From Vanilla planifolia (lineage: Eukaryota; Streptophyta; Magnoliopsida; Asparagales; Orchidaceae), in contig JAIUJO010000227.1 in NCBI GenBank assembly GCA_023846275.1, positions 588,243 to 652,242 of the forward strand: DNA of 64,000 bases. Direction: 5' to 3'. Positions 1-15,050 of this stretch are shown here, piece by piece (position 1 is the stretch's first letter; the number at the start of each line of letters is the position of its first letter). The notes under the pieces are model-generated. The model was not told the origin of the DNA and made no database searches. It saw nothing but the letters and a program-made list of their open reading frames with translations. The position numbers were made by a program, and so were the translations under genes.

Positions 1-3000
1 TGTGTGTTTGTATGTGTTTGTACATGTGTGTGTATTTGTTGCTTTGAGCCTCTCAGTGTGTATGTGTGTGTTTGTGTGTGTGTGTATTGTCATGCATATG
101 CATGTGCATATGTGCATATGTGTGTATATGTGTATGTGTGTGTTTGTACATGTGTGTTGGTTTGCATGTGTGTACATGTGCATACGCAAGCTTATCTTCA
201 TGTGTTGTTACATGTGTATGTGTGCATGTGTGAGTGCACCCACATAAATTTATGTGTGCACAAATGCACACATTTGTGTGTGTGTGAAGGTGTTTATTTG
301 TGCATGAGTGTGTGTGTGTACATGAGCATATGTCTTTGTGGGTGTGTGTGCTTACAAGCACATGTTCGAATGTGTAGATGAGTGTGTGTATACATGTAAT
401 CATGAGCATGAGTATTTGCCTATGTGTGTATATATGTGTGTGTGTGCATGTTTGTGCATGCATGTGTGTGTGCGAATGTTTGCGTGTGTGTGTGTCTGCC
501 AATACATGCATGTGTGTGTGCCTACATGTGCATGTGTGACTTTGCTAGTGTGTATGCATGTGTGAATGTGCATGTGTGTGTGTGCATGTAGAGGTGTGCT
601 TCTGTGGGTGACTATATGTATGTTTGTGTATACATGTGTAGATGGATGTGTGTGTGTATGTGCATATAAATTTATGTGTACATGAGTGTGCATGTGCATG
701 TGTTCTCCCTTGTATGTGTGCATGCACATCTATGTGTTTAGGTGTGTGCACATGTGTGTGAGTGTGTGCATGTGTAACTGTGTGGGAGCATGTGCATTTT
801 CTTATGCATTTATGAGTATGTATGGTTTTATGTGTGTGCATGTACATGCAGGCATGTAAGAATGTGAGTATGTGTGTGTGTTTCTTTGTGCATGTGTGTT
901 GTACTTATGGCTGTGTGTGTGCATGCATGTTTGTTAATGTGTGCTTGTGTGGGGTTGTATGTGCATGTATGTGAACATGCATGTGTGTGCAAATTGGTGT
1001 GTTTGTGTATATGCTTGTTTGTGTGTTAGTATACATGTGAGAGGAGGGTGTGGATGTGTATGTGCATGCATGTGTGTGTGAGTCTGTGTCCAAGTGTATG
1101 CATGTATGTGTGAGTGTGTTTATGTGTGTGTATGTCTATGAATGTGTCTATGCATGTGTGTGGGTGTGTGCATACATGTGTATGTGCAAGTGTGTCTATT
1201 TCTTTGCTTGTGTTTAAGTGTGTACATGTGCATGCATTTGTGTGTGCACGTGTGTGTACATTTTTGTGTGTACACATGTGTGTATATTTTTGTGTGCACT
1301 CATGTGTGTGTGTGTGTGTTTGTGTATTTGTTCATGTGTGCATGTATGCGTGCATGTAGGTGCATTCATGTGTGTGTGTAAGTGCTTGTCCATGTGTGCC
1401 TATGTGAGTGCATGGGTGCATGTGAGTGTGCATGTGTTTGCTTGCAAATTCATGTGTTTGTGTGTTTACATGTGTGTACATGTGCATCTATGTGTGCATA
1501 TGTTTGTGTGTGCATGCATTTATATGTGCATGAGTGTGTGTGTGTATAGGCACAAGTGCATGCATGCATGTCTATGTTTGTGCAATTATGTGCTTGTGAG
1601 TAAGTGCTTGTGCATATGCATGTGTATGTTCATGTGTAAGTGGATATGCACATTTATGTGCATTAGTGCCTGCACATGTATGTATGTGTGCATATGCATA
1701 TGTGAGTCTGTTTGAATGTTTGTGCCTATGGACTTTTGTGTGTGCATTAGTGTGTACATGTGTCTATTTATACATGTGTGTGTGCTTGCATGTTAGTGTG
1801 TGTACATGTGCATGCATTTGTATGCATGTGTGTGTGTGCCTTCTTAAGCATTTGCATATTTTCTTTTGTTTGTATGCTTGTGTGTACTTATGTGCATGAT
1901 GTGTGTGCATGCATGTGTACATGTGCATGTGTGTGCACCTGTTTGTGTATTTATGTGTGTCTATGTTAGTGTGTGCATATGCATGTGCTTGTGTGTATGT
2001 GTATTTGTGTTTGTGTATGTGTGTGTGTGGACGTGTGCATGCATGTATCTGTGTACATCCATCTATGTTTGTTCATGTGTAAGTGTGTGTGTGTGCATGC
2101 ATGTGCTTGTGTGCATATCAGTACATGAGTGCATGTGTTTACGTGCATTTGTTTGTGTATGTGTGTATTTATGCATGTGCATGTTTGCATTTAAGTGTGC
2201 ATTTGTGCTTGTCTGTGTGTGTGGGGGGGTTTATGTGTGTCCATGTATCTGTGCATGTTTTTTTTGTATGTGTGTGTGTGGTTATGCAGTTGTGTGTGCA
2301 TAGAAGTATGTGCATGTTTATGTACAAGCATGAGTGTCTGAATATTTGTGCATGTGTGTATGAATGTGTGCACATGCACACATGTGTGTGTATGTCTGTG
2401 CATTTGTGTGCATGGCTTTGTGCATGCACGTGTGTGTGAGTCTAGTTGTGTATGGATGTGTGCCTTTTTGTGTGTGTGTGCATTTGCATAGGTGTATATC
2501 TATGTGTTTATATCTATATGTCTATGTGTACATGTATATGTACATGTGTGCATGTTTGTGCATGTGAGAGTGTTTATGTGTGTCTATGTGTGTGGACTTA
2601 AACATGTAGATATGTGTGCTTGTACTTGTATTTGTGTGAGTTTATGTGTGTTTGTACGTGTCTTTCTATGTGTGCATATGTTTGTGTGCATGTGTACATG
2701 CTTGCATGTTTGGGCATGCAAGTGTGTGTGAATGCATGCATGTGTGAGTGTCTAAGTGTGTATGTACATATGTGGTTGTGTGTGTGAACATGAGCGTGAG
2801 GGGCTGTGCCTACATGTGTGTGTGTGTTGGTGTGCATGTGTGTACACGTGTGCATATGTGTGTGAGCATGTGCATGTGTGAATTCTTGCACATGTGTGCA
2901 TGCGTTTGTTACTGCATTAGTGTTTGTAGGTGTTGGGGCATGTTTGCATGTGTTCTTGTGTGCAAGTCTATGAGTGCATACACATATGCATGCATGCATG

Positions 3001-6000
3001 CCTATGTGTGAGTGTGTTTGTGTTTGTTTGTATATGTGCATGTGTGCATGTGTTTCAATTTGTGTGTGTGAGTGAATGTGTGTGTGTGTGTATGTCAATA
3101 TATGTGTGTGTCTATGTGCTTGTACGTGTAGATGTGCGTGAGCATACATGTGTTTGTATGTGTGTGTGTGTACATTCATGTGTGTGTGCATAAATGTGCA
3201 TATGTGTGCTTATGCATGTGCATGGGTTTGTGAGTCTATTACATGTTTGTACATTAATGCACATGTATGTGTGTGTGTGTTTTTGTTTGTGTCTGTTTAC
3301 ATGTTTATGTTTATGGGCGTATGCATATGTGTGTTTTCATGCATGTGTGTGTGGATGTGTGTGCATTTGTGTGCATGTGTACGTGTGTGAGCATGAGTAC
3401 TTGTACGCATGTGCAAAAAGGCACATATGTGTCTCTATTTGGCTTCATATGCATGTGTGTGGGAGTGTGTATTTATGTGATGGAGCATATGTCTCTCCAT
3501 GTGTGCTCGCATGTGTGTGCATGTGAGACTATACGTGTGTGCATGTGTTTGTATGTATGTGTACCTTTGTGTGTGGATGTGTCTACATACATGTGTTCAA
3601 ATGTGTCTATGTATCTTTGTGCATGTGAGTGTTCATATGCCTATGCTAATGTATGTGCTCGTGTGTCGTGTTTGTATGCATATGTGTGTGCATACGTGTG
3701 TGCACTTGTTTGTGTGTGCATGTGTTTTGGTGTGTACATGTGTGTGTGTGTTCATGCATGTGTTTGTGTGTGAGTTTTTATGCATGTGTGCTTCTGTCAA
3801 TGTGTAGGTGTGTGTGTGTGTATGGATGCATATGTCTATATTCTTGTGTTTGTGTGTTTATGTATATATGTGTGTGTGTATGAATGGGCATGTGTGTGAA
3901 TATATGTGTGTGTGTGCATATGGATGTGCATATGTGTGGCTTAAAGTGTGTGCATGTGTATGAGTGCATCTGTGTGAGTATATGTGAGAGCATATGTGCA
4001 CTTGTGTGTATGTGTGTGTGCATGTGCATGTGTGCGTCTGAATAGTGTGCATGTGTGTGCATGTGTGCACAATTCTGTGTGTGTGCATGTATGCACATGC
4101 ATGCATGTGTTGGTGTGTGTGCATTTGTGTTCATGTTCATGTGTGTTTATGTGTGTGTGCATGTGCCTATGTTTGTGTATGTGCAAGCACTTGTGTGAGA
4201 ACATGTGTCACTATATGCATGTGTGCATGTTTGAGCATGCACATCTATGTATGCATGTGCATGTGCAAGTGTATGCATGTGTAAGCATATGTTCATGCTT
4301 CCACTTATGTATATGTGTTTGCATGTATGTTTGTGTGCATGAGTGTGCATAAGTGTATTACATGCATGTGCATGTATGTTAGTGAGACTATGTCAAAACA
4401 TATGTGTGCCTATACATGTATGTGTGCATGAGTGTGCATGTCCTTGTGTGTACATGTGCATGTGCATGTGTGTGCATGTGCATGTGTGTCTATGTGTGTG
4501 TACATGCATGTGCTTGTGTGTGCATGTGTGTGCATATGTGTAAGTGTGCACATACATATGTGCACCTATGTACATGTGTACTTTTGTAAGTGTGTAAGAG
4601 TAGGTGCATGTGTGTGTGCTATGACAATGTGCAAGCATGCATGCATGAATGCTTGTGAGCATGTGTGTATGTGTGTATGCATGCATGTGAGCGTGTGTGT
4701 GCATGCTCGAGTTTGCGTCTGTGCCCATCTATCTGTGTGTATGTTTGCATGCATGTATACATGTGTGTGTGTGTGACTGTGTGCAGTTGTTTGAGGGTGC
4801 ACATGCATGCACAGGGGTATGGATTTATATATGGTTGTGCACTATATGCATGTGTACTTGTATCTATGTGTGAGTTTTGTCTGTGCATTCGTGTGTTAGC
4901 ACATGTGTAAGTGCATGCATGTGCATGCATGTGTGTGCTTGTGGGTGCTTGTGTTTATGCATATGTGAGCATGTGTGTGTGCAAGCATTTGTGTATGTGT
5001 GCTTGTGTTTGTGTGGGTGCACAGTGTATGTGTGTTTGTATGCATGTGGGTGTATATGGTTGTGTGTGTGCATGTGTTTGTGTGCAAGTGGGCATGTACA
5101 AGTGTGTATGGGTGGGCATTTCTTTGCATGTGCATATGCATTTATGCAAGTGTTTTATTTGTGTGTGTGTATGTGTGTGCATGGGCATGTCTATGTTTAC
5201 TTGTGTTTGTTCATGTGCATGCATGTGGTTGTGTGCATGTGTTTTTGTATATACCTTTGTGTGCATATGTGCCTATGTGTGTGCATGAGTGCAAGCGTGT
5301 GCACATGAATGCACGCATTCATATGCATATGTGTATGCATGACTAAGTGGCTATGTGTGTTCGGCTATTTGTGTGCTTATGCATACGTGTATGAGAGCTT
5401 GTGTGTGTACATGTTTGTGTGCACATATATGTGTGTATGTGTGTGCTTGTGTGTGAGATCATGTGTGCATGTTTGTGTGTGATGTGTGTACATGCTTGTG
5501 TGTCTAACGGTGTGTGCATGAATGTGTAAGCATTTGTGTGTGCATGTGTTTATGCACACAAGTGTGCTTGTTTTTATATGTGTGTGTGCTTCTGGATGTC
5601 CATGTATGTTCTTATGAGTGTTTGTATGTTTGTGCATGTTTCTGAATATGTTTCTGTTGCATTTCATGCATATGTGTCTAAGAGTGTGTGTGTGTGTGTA
5701 CATATTTACGTGCATATGTATATGTGTGCATGTTTATGAGTGTGTGTGAGTATGCATCTACATGCATGTATGCATGTGTTTGTGTTTGGAGGGGCTATGT
5801 GTATGCATGGGTGTGTGCATGTGTGCACGTCTACGTACGCACGTGCATGTGTGTGTGTGTATACATTTGCAAGTACAAACATGTCTGTGTGTTCACAGGT
5901 GCATATGTCTGTATGTGTTTGTCTATGTGGGTGTGTGTGCATGTTTGTGTGTATGCCTGAGTGCATGTGTTTATGCATTTGTGTGTGCCTAGGGACACAT

Positions 6001-7052
6001 CTGTCTATGTGGGTGCATGTGTGTGTATGCTTATTCATATTTGTGTACATGTGTTGGTGTCATATGTGTGATTATGCATGTGTTTGAATATTTGCTCGCA
6101 CATGTGTTTGTATGCATACGTGTCTACGTATATGTGTGTTCACATGTGTTTGCGTGTATAACTTTGTGTCTTTATGTGCATGCGTGAGTGCATGTTTGAA
6201 TATGCATTTGTGTGCATGTGTGTGCTAATTGAAGCACATGTGTGTGGCATGTGTATGCGTGTTTTGTTCCAACGTATATGTGTATGTTTACATGTGTGTG
6301 TGTTTGTTCATGTGTGTACTCACCCACATATGAGTATATGCATTGTGAGAATTTGTCCTAGTGAGTGCATTATGTGTTTACTTGTGTCAATGTGTACGTG
6401 TATGTGTGCATGCTTGTGCATGTGTTTGTGTGTGTATGCATATATGTATGTGTGTGCATGTGCTTGTGTGTGAATGTGTGTGCGCTTGTGTGTGTGAGTG
6501 CATGCCTTTATGCATGTGTGTTTGTGCATGCATACATGTGTGAGTACATCTCTATATGTGTGTATGTGTGCATGTGTGTGTGTGTTTTAACATGTGTTTA
6601 AATGTGTGGGTGACATCTTGTGTGTGCATTAGCATGTTTGTGTGTTTGCCTGTGTGTGTGCATACGTATTCTTGTTTGGGTGCATGTCTGTATGGGTGTG
6701 TGTGTGTGTATGTATGCATAGGTGTATGCATGTGTGTGTACATATGTGCATGTGCATTAGTTGTGGTGGTATGTGTGCACTTATGTGTGCATATGTGTGT
6801 GTGCATTTGCTTATTGTTTGTGTAGTAGTGCGTACATGTGTATGTGAGAGTGTGCATGTGTGTGTGCATTTGTGTGTGTCTATGTGTCTGTGCATTCATG
6901 CATGTGTGTGTGTGTGTACATGCATGTATGTTTGTATGTATGTCTGTTTTAGTTTTTGTGTGTGAGCAAATGCATGTGTGGGTGTGTTCAACTAGGTGTG
7001 TGTGGATGCATATAGGTGTGTGTGTGCGCTATTACATATGTGTGTATGTGTG
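1..7052 (+). repeat. Degenerate (TG)n block, left (TG on + strand)
   Basis: The stretch is almost wholly alternating purine-pyrimidine sequence built from TG, CATG, GCATG, TATG and TTTG words, with TG on the plus strand. Pure TG runs are short, so this is an interrupted, aged array and not a clean microsatellite. Small departures include a less repetitive patch at about 39-58, a G7 run at 2223-2229 and a variant word near 6343-6370 containing TTTGTCC. I see no gene, RNA or mobile element. Its right part, about 3.2-7.05 kb, is the left arm of the inverted repeat described separately. Confidence 0.95.
3223..7052 (+). repeat. Left arm of large imperfect inverted repeat
   Basis: The reverse complement of this stretch aligns in order with about 11224-15050. 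Anchors (left with right) are 6959-7020 with 11253-11314, 6494-6499 with 11781-11786, 6343-6370 with 11934-11960, 6281-6323 with 12001-12043, 5674-5682 with 12581-12589, 4858-4868 with 13371-13381, 4592-4600 with 13676-13684, 4325-4333 with 13878-13886, and 3223-3231 with 15025-15033. For each pair, the outer end of one anchor plus the start of the other sums to 18211-18324, so the order is collinear with modest indels. The best piece, 6959-7020, has 7 mismatches in 62 aligned bases by hand count. The outer limit is uncertain. Confidence 0.75.
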
Positions 7053-7075
7053 CCACACACATGCACATGCATATG
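7030..7075. other. Polarity switch TG to CA
   Basis: TG-polarity repeat ends at 7052 and CA-polarity repeat starts at 7053, with the local motif TGTGTG-C-CACACA making a short perfect palindrome at the join. No foreign sequence sits at the junction. A switch this clean implies an inversion or inverted-duplication breakpoint within the array. Confidence 0.9.
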
Positions 7076-10000
7076 CACACACACTTGCACACACATATGC
7101 ACACACACACATGCCTATATATATGCATGAACATACACACATGCACACACAAGAAGACACACGTCTGTGCATGCCCACACACCCATACACGTGTACAAAT
7201 GCACAAACAAAAACACACATATGCATGCATGCACACCCACACACACTTTTGCACATGAACACATGCATATACCCACACACACGTATGTGTTCATGCTCAC
7301 ACACAAATGCACATACACACATGCTCACACACACACATGCATGCACACACACACACACATGTAGCCACTCATACACACACACACATGCATTGAAACATAG
7401 GCACACATGCATGCACAATCACAAACACATGCACACACACAAATGCATACACACACAGCCCCAAACATATGAACACAAACACACACCCATACATGCATTT
7501 GTGCATGCATGTGGACACACTCATATGTACACTCATGCACATGCATGCATACACACGGATGTACACACATACACACCTCCACACACACTCGTAGACATAT
7601 GCACACACACATTAACATCCACATTTGTACACACACACTCATAGACAGACTCACAAACATTTGCATGCATAAATAGACACATGGATAAGCACACAAATAC
7701 ATGTACACATGCACACACACATGGACATGTACATACAAACATACACAATCATGCACACAAACAACACTCATGAACACACGTGCAGACACACCCATACACA
7801 CATACACACATGCTCATGCTCACACATGCACAAAAACATGAACACGCACACACATTGCCATGAACACATGCACACATGCACACACACATGCAGACACGCA
7901 CTCACATATGAACATAAGAACATGTACACACATGTGCTCAAGCACACGCACATGTAGTCACACACACATACACACACATGCACACATAGGTAGACACTGA
8001 CGCTTCTCCTTCTGTTTTAGAAGCACACATGCATACAAACACATGCATACACATCTACACACACACATGAGGACAAACACATGTGCACACACACACACAC
8101 GTGTATACTTGCACATACCCAAATATACTTGCACAGCAACACACCCTCACATGCACAAACACACACGTGCACACATACACTTACACCCACACATACACAC
8201 ACAAGTAGACAAACACACACAAGGACACAAACACGCATGCATGTGAATAGTTAGACACTTACACACCTGCACACACTTGCAACAACACATGCAAAAACAA
8301 ATAGAAACCAACAAACACATGCACGCATACACTCATACAAATATACACAAATGAACATGCATACGCATGCATAAGCACACACATGCTTAGACCCAAACAA
8401 GCACAAATGCACATATACACAAACACAAACACATGCAAATAATCAAGCACACTCGTATGGACACATGTGTATGCACATGCACACACACATGTACGTAGGC
8501 ATGCACAACATGCACGAATGCACAAATGCACATGCACACACACACACACACACACATGCAAACAAACTCACATGTGCACATAAACTCATGCACACACACT
8601 AATGAACATATGCATAAATACATATACACATGCACCAAAGATGCACATACACACAAACATGTTAGCATGTACATACACACACACATGCACACACACACAA
8701 ACATATGCTCATACACAAACACACATGCACATACACACGTATACACATGCACACACATGAATACACACACAAACACACACATGCAAACACACGCTTAGAT
8801 GCACACACATGCATGCATGCCTAAATGCACACACACACACACATGCACATATACATGGAAACACACTTATGAACACACACCTACATATGCACACCTACAT
8901 GCAAAAAGGTATGCACACACAGGCACAAATAGGCACATAGATGAACACACACAAACTCATGCACGTGCATACATACAGGCACACACACACATCCACTCTA
9001 ACACACATACACATGCACACACACATAGATACAACCACTTGCATGAACAAGCATGTACACATAAACATATACACACACGTTCATGCTCACGTGCACACAA
9101 GCACAGTGCATCCATGCACATGAGTTTAGACACATGCATGTTCCTATATATGTACACACAAAAGCACATGCACATGATCATGCACACACGCACATTCACA
9201 CACCCACACATACACCTGAGCCAACATGCACATGGGTAAACACATGCAAACCCATATATAAAAATGCAAAACCTTTCACACATGTACACGAACACACACA
9301 CACGTGCACATATATGCACATGCACTCACACAAATGCACACATGCATGTACTAACAAGAACATGCAAATGCATATGCATGCATGTGCAAAAGCAACATGC
9401 ATGCACACACACACACACTCATGCAAGCATGAACACACAAACATACATGCTCCTACACACACAGATGTAAGCACACACACACACACATACGTGTCCATGC
9501 AAATTCATGCATACACATGCACACACACACACATGCATGCCCACATTAACACACATGTAAACACACAAATACATGGACATGCATGTAAGCAAACATACAC
9601 TCGAGCACACAAACACATGCACGTGCATGTGCACACAAGAATGCATGCACAAAGTCACATATGCACACATGTGCATACACAAAAATAGACAACCCAAACA
9701 CGCATGCACCAACATACACATACACACGCATACATGCATGCATGCATGTAAGCATGCATGCACATAAATGCACACACACACACATGCACACATGCACTGA
9801 CACACATACATATGTACACACACATGCACACCCACATGTACTTACACATGCATACATACAAACCCACATGCGCACACACACACACAATCTCTTACAACAA
9901 TGCACAAAGGTGTACACATATGCCTATGGTGATACACATGCACACACACACACACAACCACACACTCATACATACAGACACACATTCACACATGCACACA

Positions 10001-11223
10001 CATACATACACATATACACATGAATATATGTGTGCACAAACACACGCACATGTACACTCATGCCTATGTATGCACACACACACACATGTAGACACACATA
10101 TACATGCAAACACAAACACACATGGATGCACAAACACAAATACAATCACACACACAACAACACATGCACACACACATGGATACACAAGCAAACACACACA
10201 CTTACAAAAATGCATGTTCACAACCATATACAAAAATCTAAACACACATGCACACATACACACACCAAAAAACACCCATTCATGTATGTACTCACACACA
10301 CACATGAATATCCATGTAAAAAATCATATACAATCATATACTCACACACAAACACACACACACACACCAACATACACATGTTCACACACACGCACACACA
10401 TAATGAACCCATATCAACATATATATACATACGTGCATTCACGCATGGTCACACGCAAGCATACACACATGTAGGTGAACACACATAAACCAAAAAATAT
10501 AGATAGACATGTGCACACACATATGTATATATGTATACACATATACACACACACACACACACACACTCACTCACACATCCACACATACAAAGACAGTCAT
10601 ACACACCCACACACACACATGCATATGGAGACACACACATGCACATATAAAACACACCTATACACATATAAGCACACAAATGCACACAAACACATACATG
10701 TAAGTGGCACATGCACCCACATCTATCCAATCACACCCACACACACAACACATGCACATGCATGCATACATGCATTCACAAACACATGCACACAACATAC
10801 TATTATACACACTCATGCACACACACATGCATTGATGTATGCACATGCAAGCCTAGACACACACACATAGACATGCACATGCAAACTCACACACTGCCAT
10901 GCACACTCTTGCACATGCACACACACATGCAAATGCAAATACACATGCTCACACACTCACAAACACACATGTAAACACTTACACACATGTATGCATGCAA
11001 GCACTCAAATATGCACATACAAAAGATTATACATGCACACACATTCTCACTCACATGAACACACACTTTCTTATAAGAACTGTTACACAAATGTGTATGC
11101 ACACAGACACACACTTACCTATGCACACACATAAACATACATGCAAATTCACATGCACACACTTACATGCACATAAGAGCAAAACACAAATAGACATGCA
11201 AACACTAACATGTGCATGCAAAT
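7053..11223. repeat. CA-rich spacer between the inverted arms
   Basis: About 4.17 kb of CA-polarity repeat lie between the two arms. It holds degenerate CACA/CATG repeat and one non-repeat island at 8000-8023. I found no internal higher-order period and no gene. If the arms paired, this segment would be the loop. Confidence 0.65.
8000..8023. other. Non-repeat island in the CA block
   Basis: About 24 bp with the core CGCTTCTCCTTCTGTTTTAG break the CA pattern completely. It is pyrimidine-rich and ends in AG, so it resembles a splice acceptor, but no coding sequence lies on either side. It may be a remnant of inserted DNA or a local mutation cluster. Confidence 0.6.
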
Positions 11224-14200
11224 GCACACACTCACATGCACATGCATAGGCACACACCTATATACATGCACACACACCAAGTTAAACACACCCACACATG
11301 CATATGTTCGCACACACATATAATTAGAAAAAAACATGCATATATACATACATACGTGCATGAACACACACACACACATACACACACAAACACGCACAAA
11401 CACACATAAAAAGAAATTCACACACACACACATGCGCACACACACTTACACGTGCACATAGTACTATATAGATGATGGATACATGAACACGCACTTGCAC
11501 ACATATGCACCCACACATGCACACAAATGCATACAAATCACCACACACACCAATGCACACATGCACATACGAAGATGCACAAGTTCGTACCTATGCACAC
11601 ACCGACACACACATACACCTAAACAAGCACACACATGCACACATATAGGCAAACACACTCATGCACTCACAGATGTAACCACACACACATACACATGCAC
11701 ACACACACATAAACAAAAATGCACACACACACATGCACACACAAGCATGCATGCAAAAACACATACACATATAGATACACACTCACACATGCAAGCACAC
11801 ACAAATTCTCACACACGTGCATGCACACAAATGAACATATGTGCATACACACAAACACTTGCACATAGACATATGCATAAGCTTACACACATGCATTTAG
11901 ACACCAAGCACACATTGATACAAACAAACACACATGCACTCACTTGGACAAATGCTCACATGTGCAAATGCACCAAGACACACACAGACATCACATGTTA
12001 GTGAGCACACATATGAACAAACACACACACTTGCAAACATACATACATACATAGGCACATACACACACATACACATAACCACATATGCACACACACATGT
12101 GTGCATTCACACATGTATTCATATGTGCACACACATAGACACAAACACACATGCTTACACACACATGTGCGAACACACAAGTAGACAAATTACACACATG
12201 CACATGCATATATGTACATAAATATGAATAAAAACACACACCCACACCCACATAGATAACTCATGCAACTTTGGGCATACACAAATGCACATGCATATGC
12301 ACTCACTCACACACACAAACATGTACACACACACACACAAAACCACACATACCCACACAGATGTACTTGCACACACATATGCACCCACACGTGCACACAT
12401 GTGCATGCTTGCACATGCACACAGACATACACACATACATAAATCTACACCCACATCGACACACACCCCCTCCATGCATACACTCATGTTGACAAGCATA
12501 TAGATGCACACCCACACATACTCATGCACATGCACACACACGTACATATGCATGGAAACACAAACCTATACACACACACACTTAGACACGTGTGCATGCA
12601 AAGCAACACAAACACTTTCACACACATGCACAAACATACAAACACACACAAGCATACACATGCATATACACAAGCACGCACACATAAAAATAGACACAGT
12701 GAGTGCGAAAACACATGCATGCACACACGCCTGCATATACACATAGCCGCACACACAAGCATGTACACATAACACACACAAACATGCACACACACGAGCT
12801 CTTACACACAAAAACACGTACACACATGTATACACACATGTAATGCATGCATGCACAAGTATGCAAACATCCACACACAGCTACACACGAATGCACGCAC
12901 ACGAATGCATTCACACGTGATCACATGCACGCACTCATGCACACACACACAAAGATATACACAAACACACACAACCACACACATGCACATGCACACACAC
13001 ATGCCCATGCACACACACACACAGACATAAAATACATGCACAAATGCATATGCTTACATAAACAAATGCTCACCCATACACACTCGCATGTGCCTATTTG
13101 CACACAAATACATGCACACCCACAACCATATATTCACACCTGCTCGCATGCACACACACATGCACAAAGGCACACAAATGTACACAAACACACACAGGCA
13201 CCTATGCACCCGTGCAAACATATGCACCCATGCAAAACACGTGTGAACGCACAAGTGCACACATGCCCACTTATGTATAAACACAGGAAACTACAAGCAC
13301 ACACACATGCATGCACATGCATACACATATGCATGTGCTAAGACATAGATGCATACACACAAACACACACATAGATACAAGCATACATGCACATAGTGCA
13401 CACACACACATATATATCCATACACTTATACATGCATACACACACTCAAATAAACACACACAATCACATACACATATTCACAAGCATGCAAACTTAAACA
13501 GACATAGATGCACACACATCCATGCTCGAACATGCGCACACATGCTCACATGTATGCACTCGGACATGCACACAAACACTCTCACATGCATGCATATACA
13601 CACACGTGCTAGAATGCACACACATGCACATGCATTCATGCTTACACATTAGCACGACAACCATACATGCTTCCACTCTTACACATGCACACACAAGTAC
13701 AAGCACACACACACACACACTCATGCATGCACACACATGCACACATAGATACACACACACATATTATTGTATGATCATGCACACATGATTATGAACATTC
13801 AGACACCTATAAACACATATGGACTTACACACACACATGCACACAAATACATATATAAACAATCACATATATGCACACAAACATACAAAGACAAACACAT
13901 AGGAAAGCACACATAGATATGTGCATGTTTATATGCACACTCACACAATCAGACATGCATGCACAAACACAAGTAGACACACCCACACACAAACACACAC
14001 ACACTTAAGCACAGAACTGCAAATACATGTTCATGGGTGCACATGCACATACATACATGCAACCCCTAAAACACACAGACATGGACATACACACACATAA
14101 TTTCACACACACATGCATGCACTCATGACACGCACATAAACACAGTCATACGCACATGCATACAAATAGGTAAGCATACAAATGCACACAAATGCACCCA

Positions 14201-15050
14201 CACACACATATACATACACACATAACACACATATACATGCATGAAAATGACCACACATGTGCATGCATACCCTCACATGAACACACACAATTACACATGC
14301 ACAAAAACATAAAAACACATGCAAACACACACACACATGCACACACACACACTTGCATATGCCTACACACAAAAATAAGCACACACAGATACATGCATGC
14401 ACACATACACATGCACACACATGCATATAAATATACACACATACATAGACAAACAAAAACACACACAAGTTCATGCATGAATACACCTATGCAAATGCAC
14501 ACACACTTGCACACATATAGATACACATGTAGGCACACTCAAAGACACACACTTGCACACATATAGACTCACATATACACAGACACGTACATACGTACAC
14601 ACATGCATATGCACACAGATGCAAACATAGATGCATGCACACTTTTTGTTGTACAATCATGCACACATGCCCATACATGTTCACACACTAATAAACACAT
14701 ATGCACTCAAACACACATGCACACAAATACATTTGCAAACACATGCATAGATGCACACACATACACACACACACAAACACACATGCACATGCACATACAC
14801 ACACACACACCTACATACATATATGTGCATGTGTATACACACACAATCACACATGCATGCACATACAAGAGTAGACACACACACACACCTATACACAAAC
14901 ACACAAACACACTCCCAAGCACTGACTTGCAGACCTATGTTCATGGGTGCACATGCACACACACTAGGAACCCCCTCCCCCCCCCCCCCCCCACACACAC
15001 ACACATGCACATACACACTCATGCACAAACCCACACACACAAGCACACAG
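11224..15050 (-). repeat. Right arm of large imperfect inverted repeat
   Basis: This is the partner of the left arm at about 3.2-7.05 kb. The homology starts at about 11224, which pairs with base 7052, the last base before the polarity switch. It is recognisable through landmark words that are rare in a TG/CA background: CTATATACATG near 11257, GGACAAATG at 11946, CTTAGACACG at 12581, ATAGATACAAG at 13371 and CTCTTACAC at 13676. The outer part overlaps the 0.9-kb direct repeat at 13.76-15.52 kb, so outer anchors can be ambiguous between copies. The C16 run at 14977-14992 has no counterpart in the left arm. Confidence 0.75.

Noticed and set aside
8000..8023. Splice acceptor (pyrimidine tract plus TTTTAG)
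   Set aside because: No exon-like sequence follows; a chance match in a 24-bp island.
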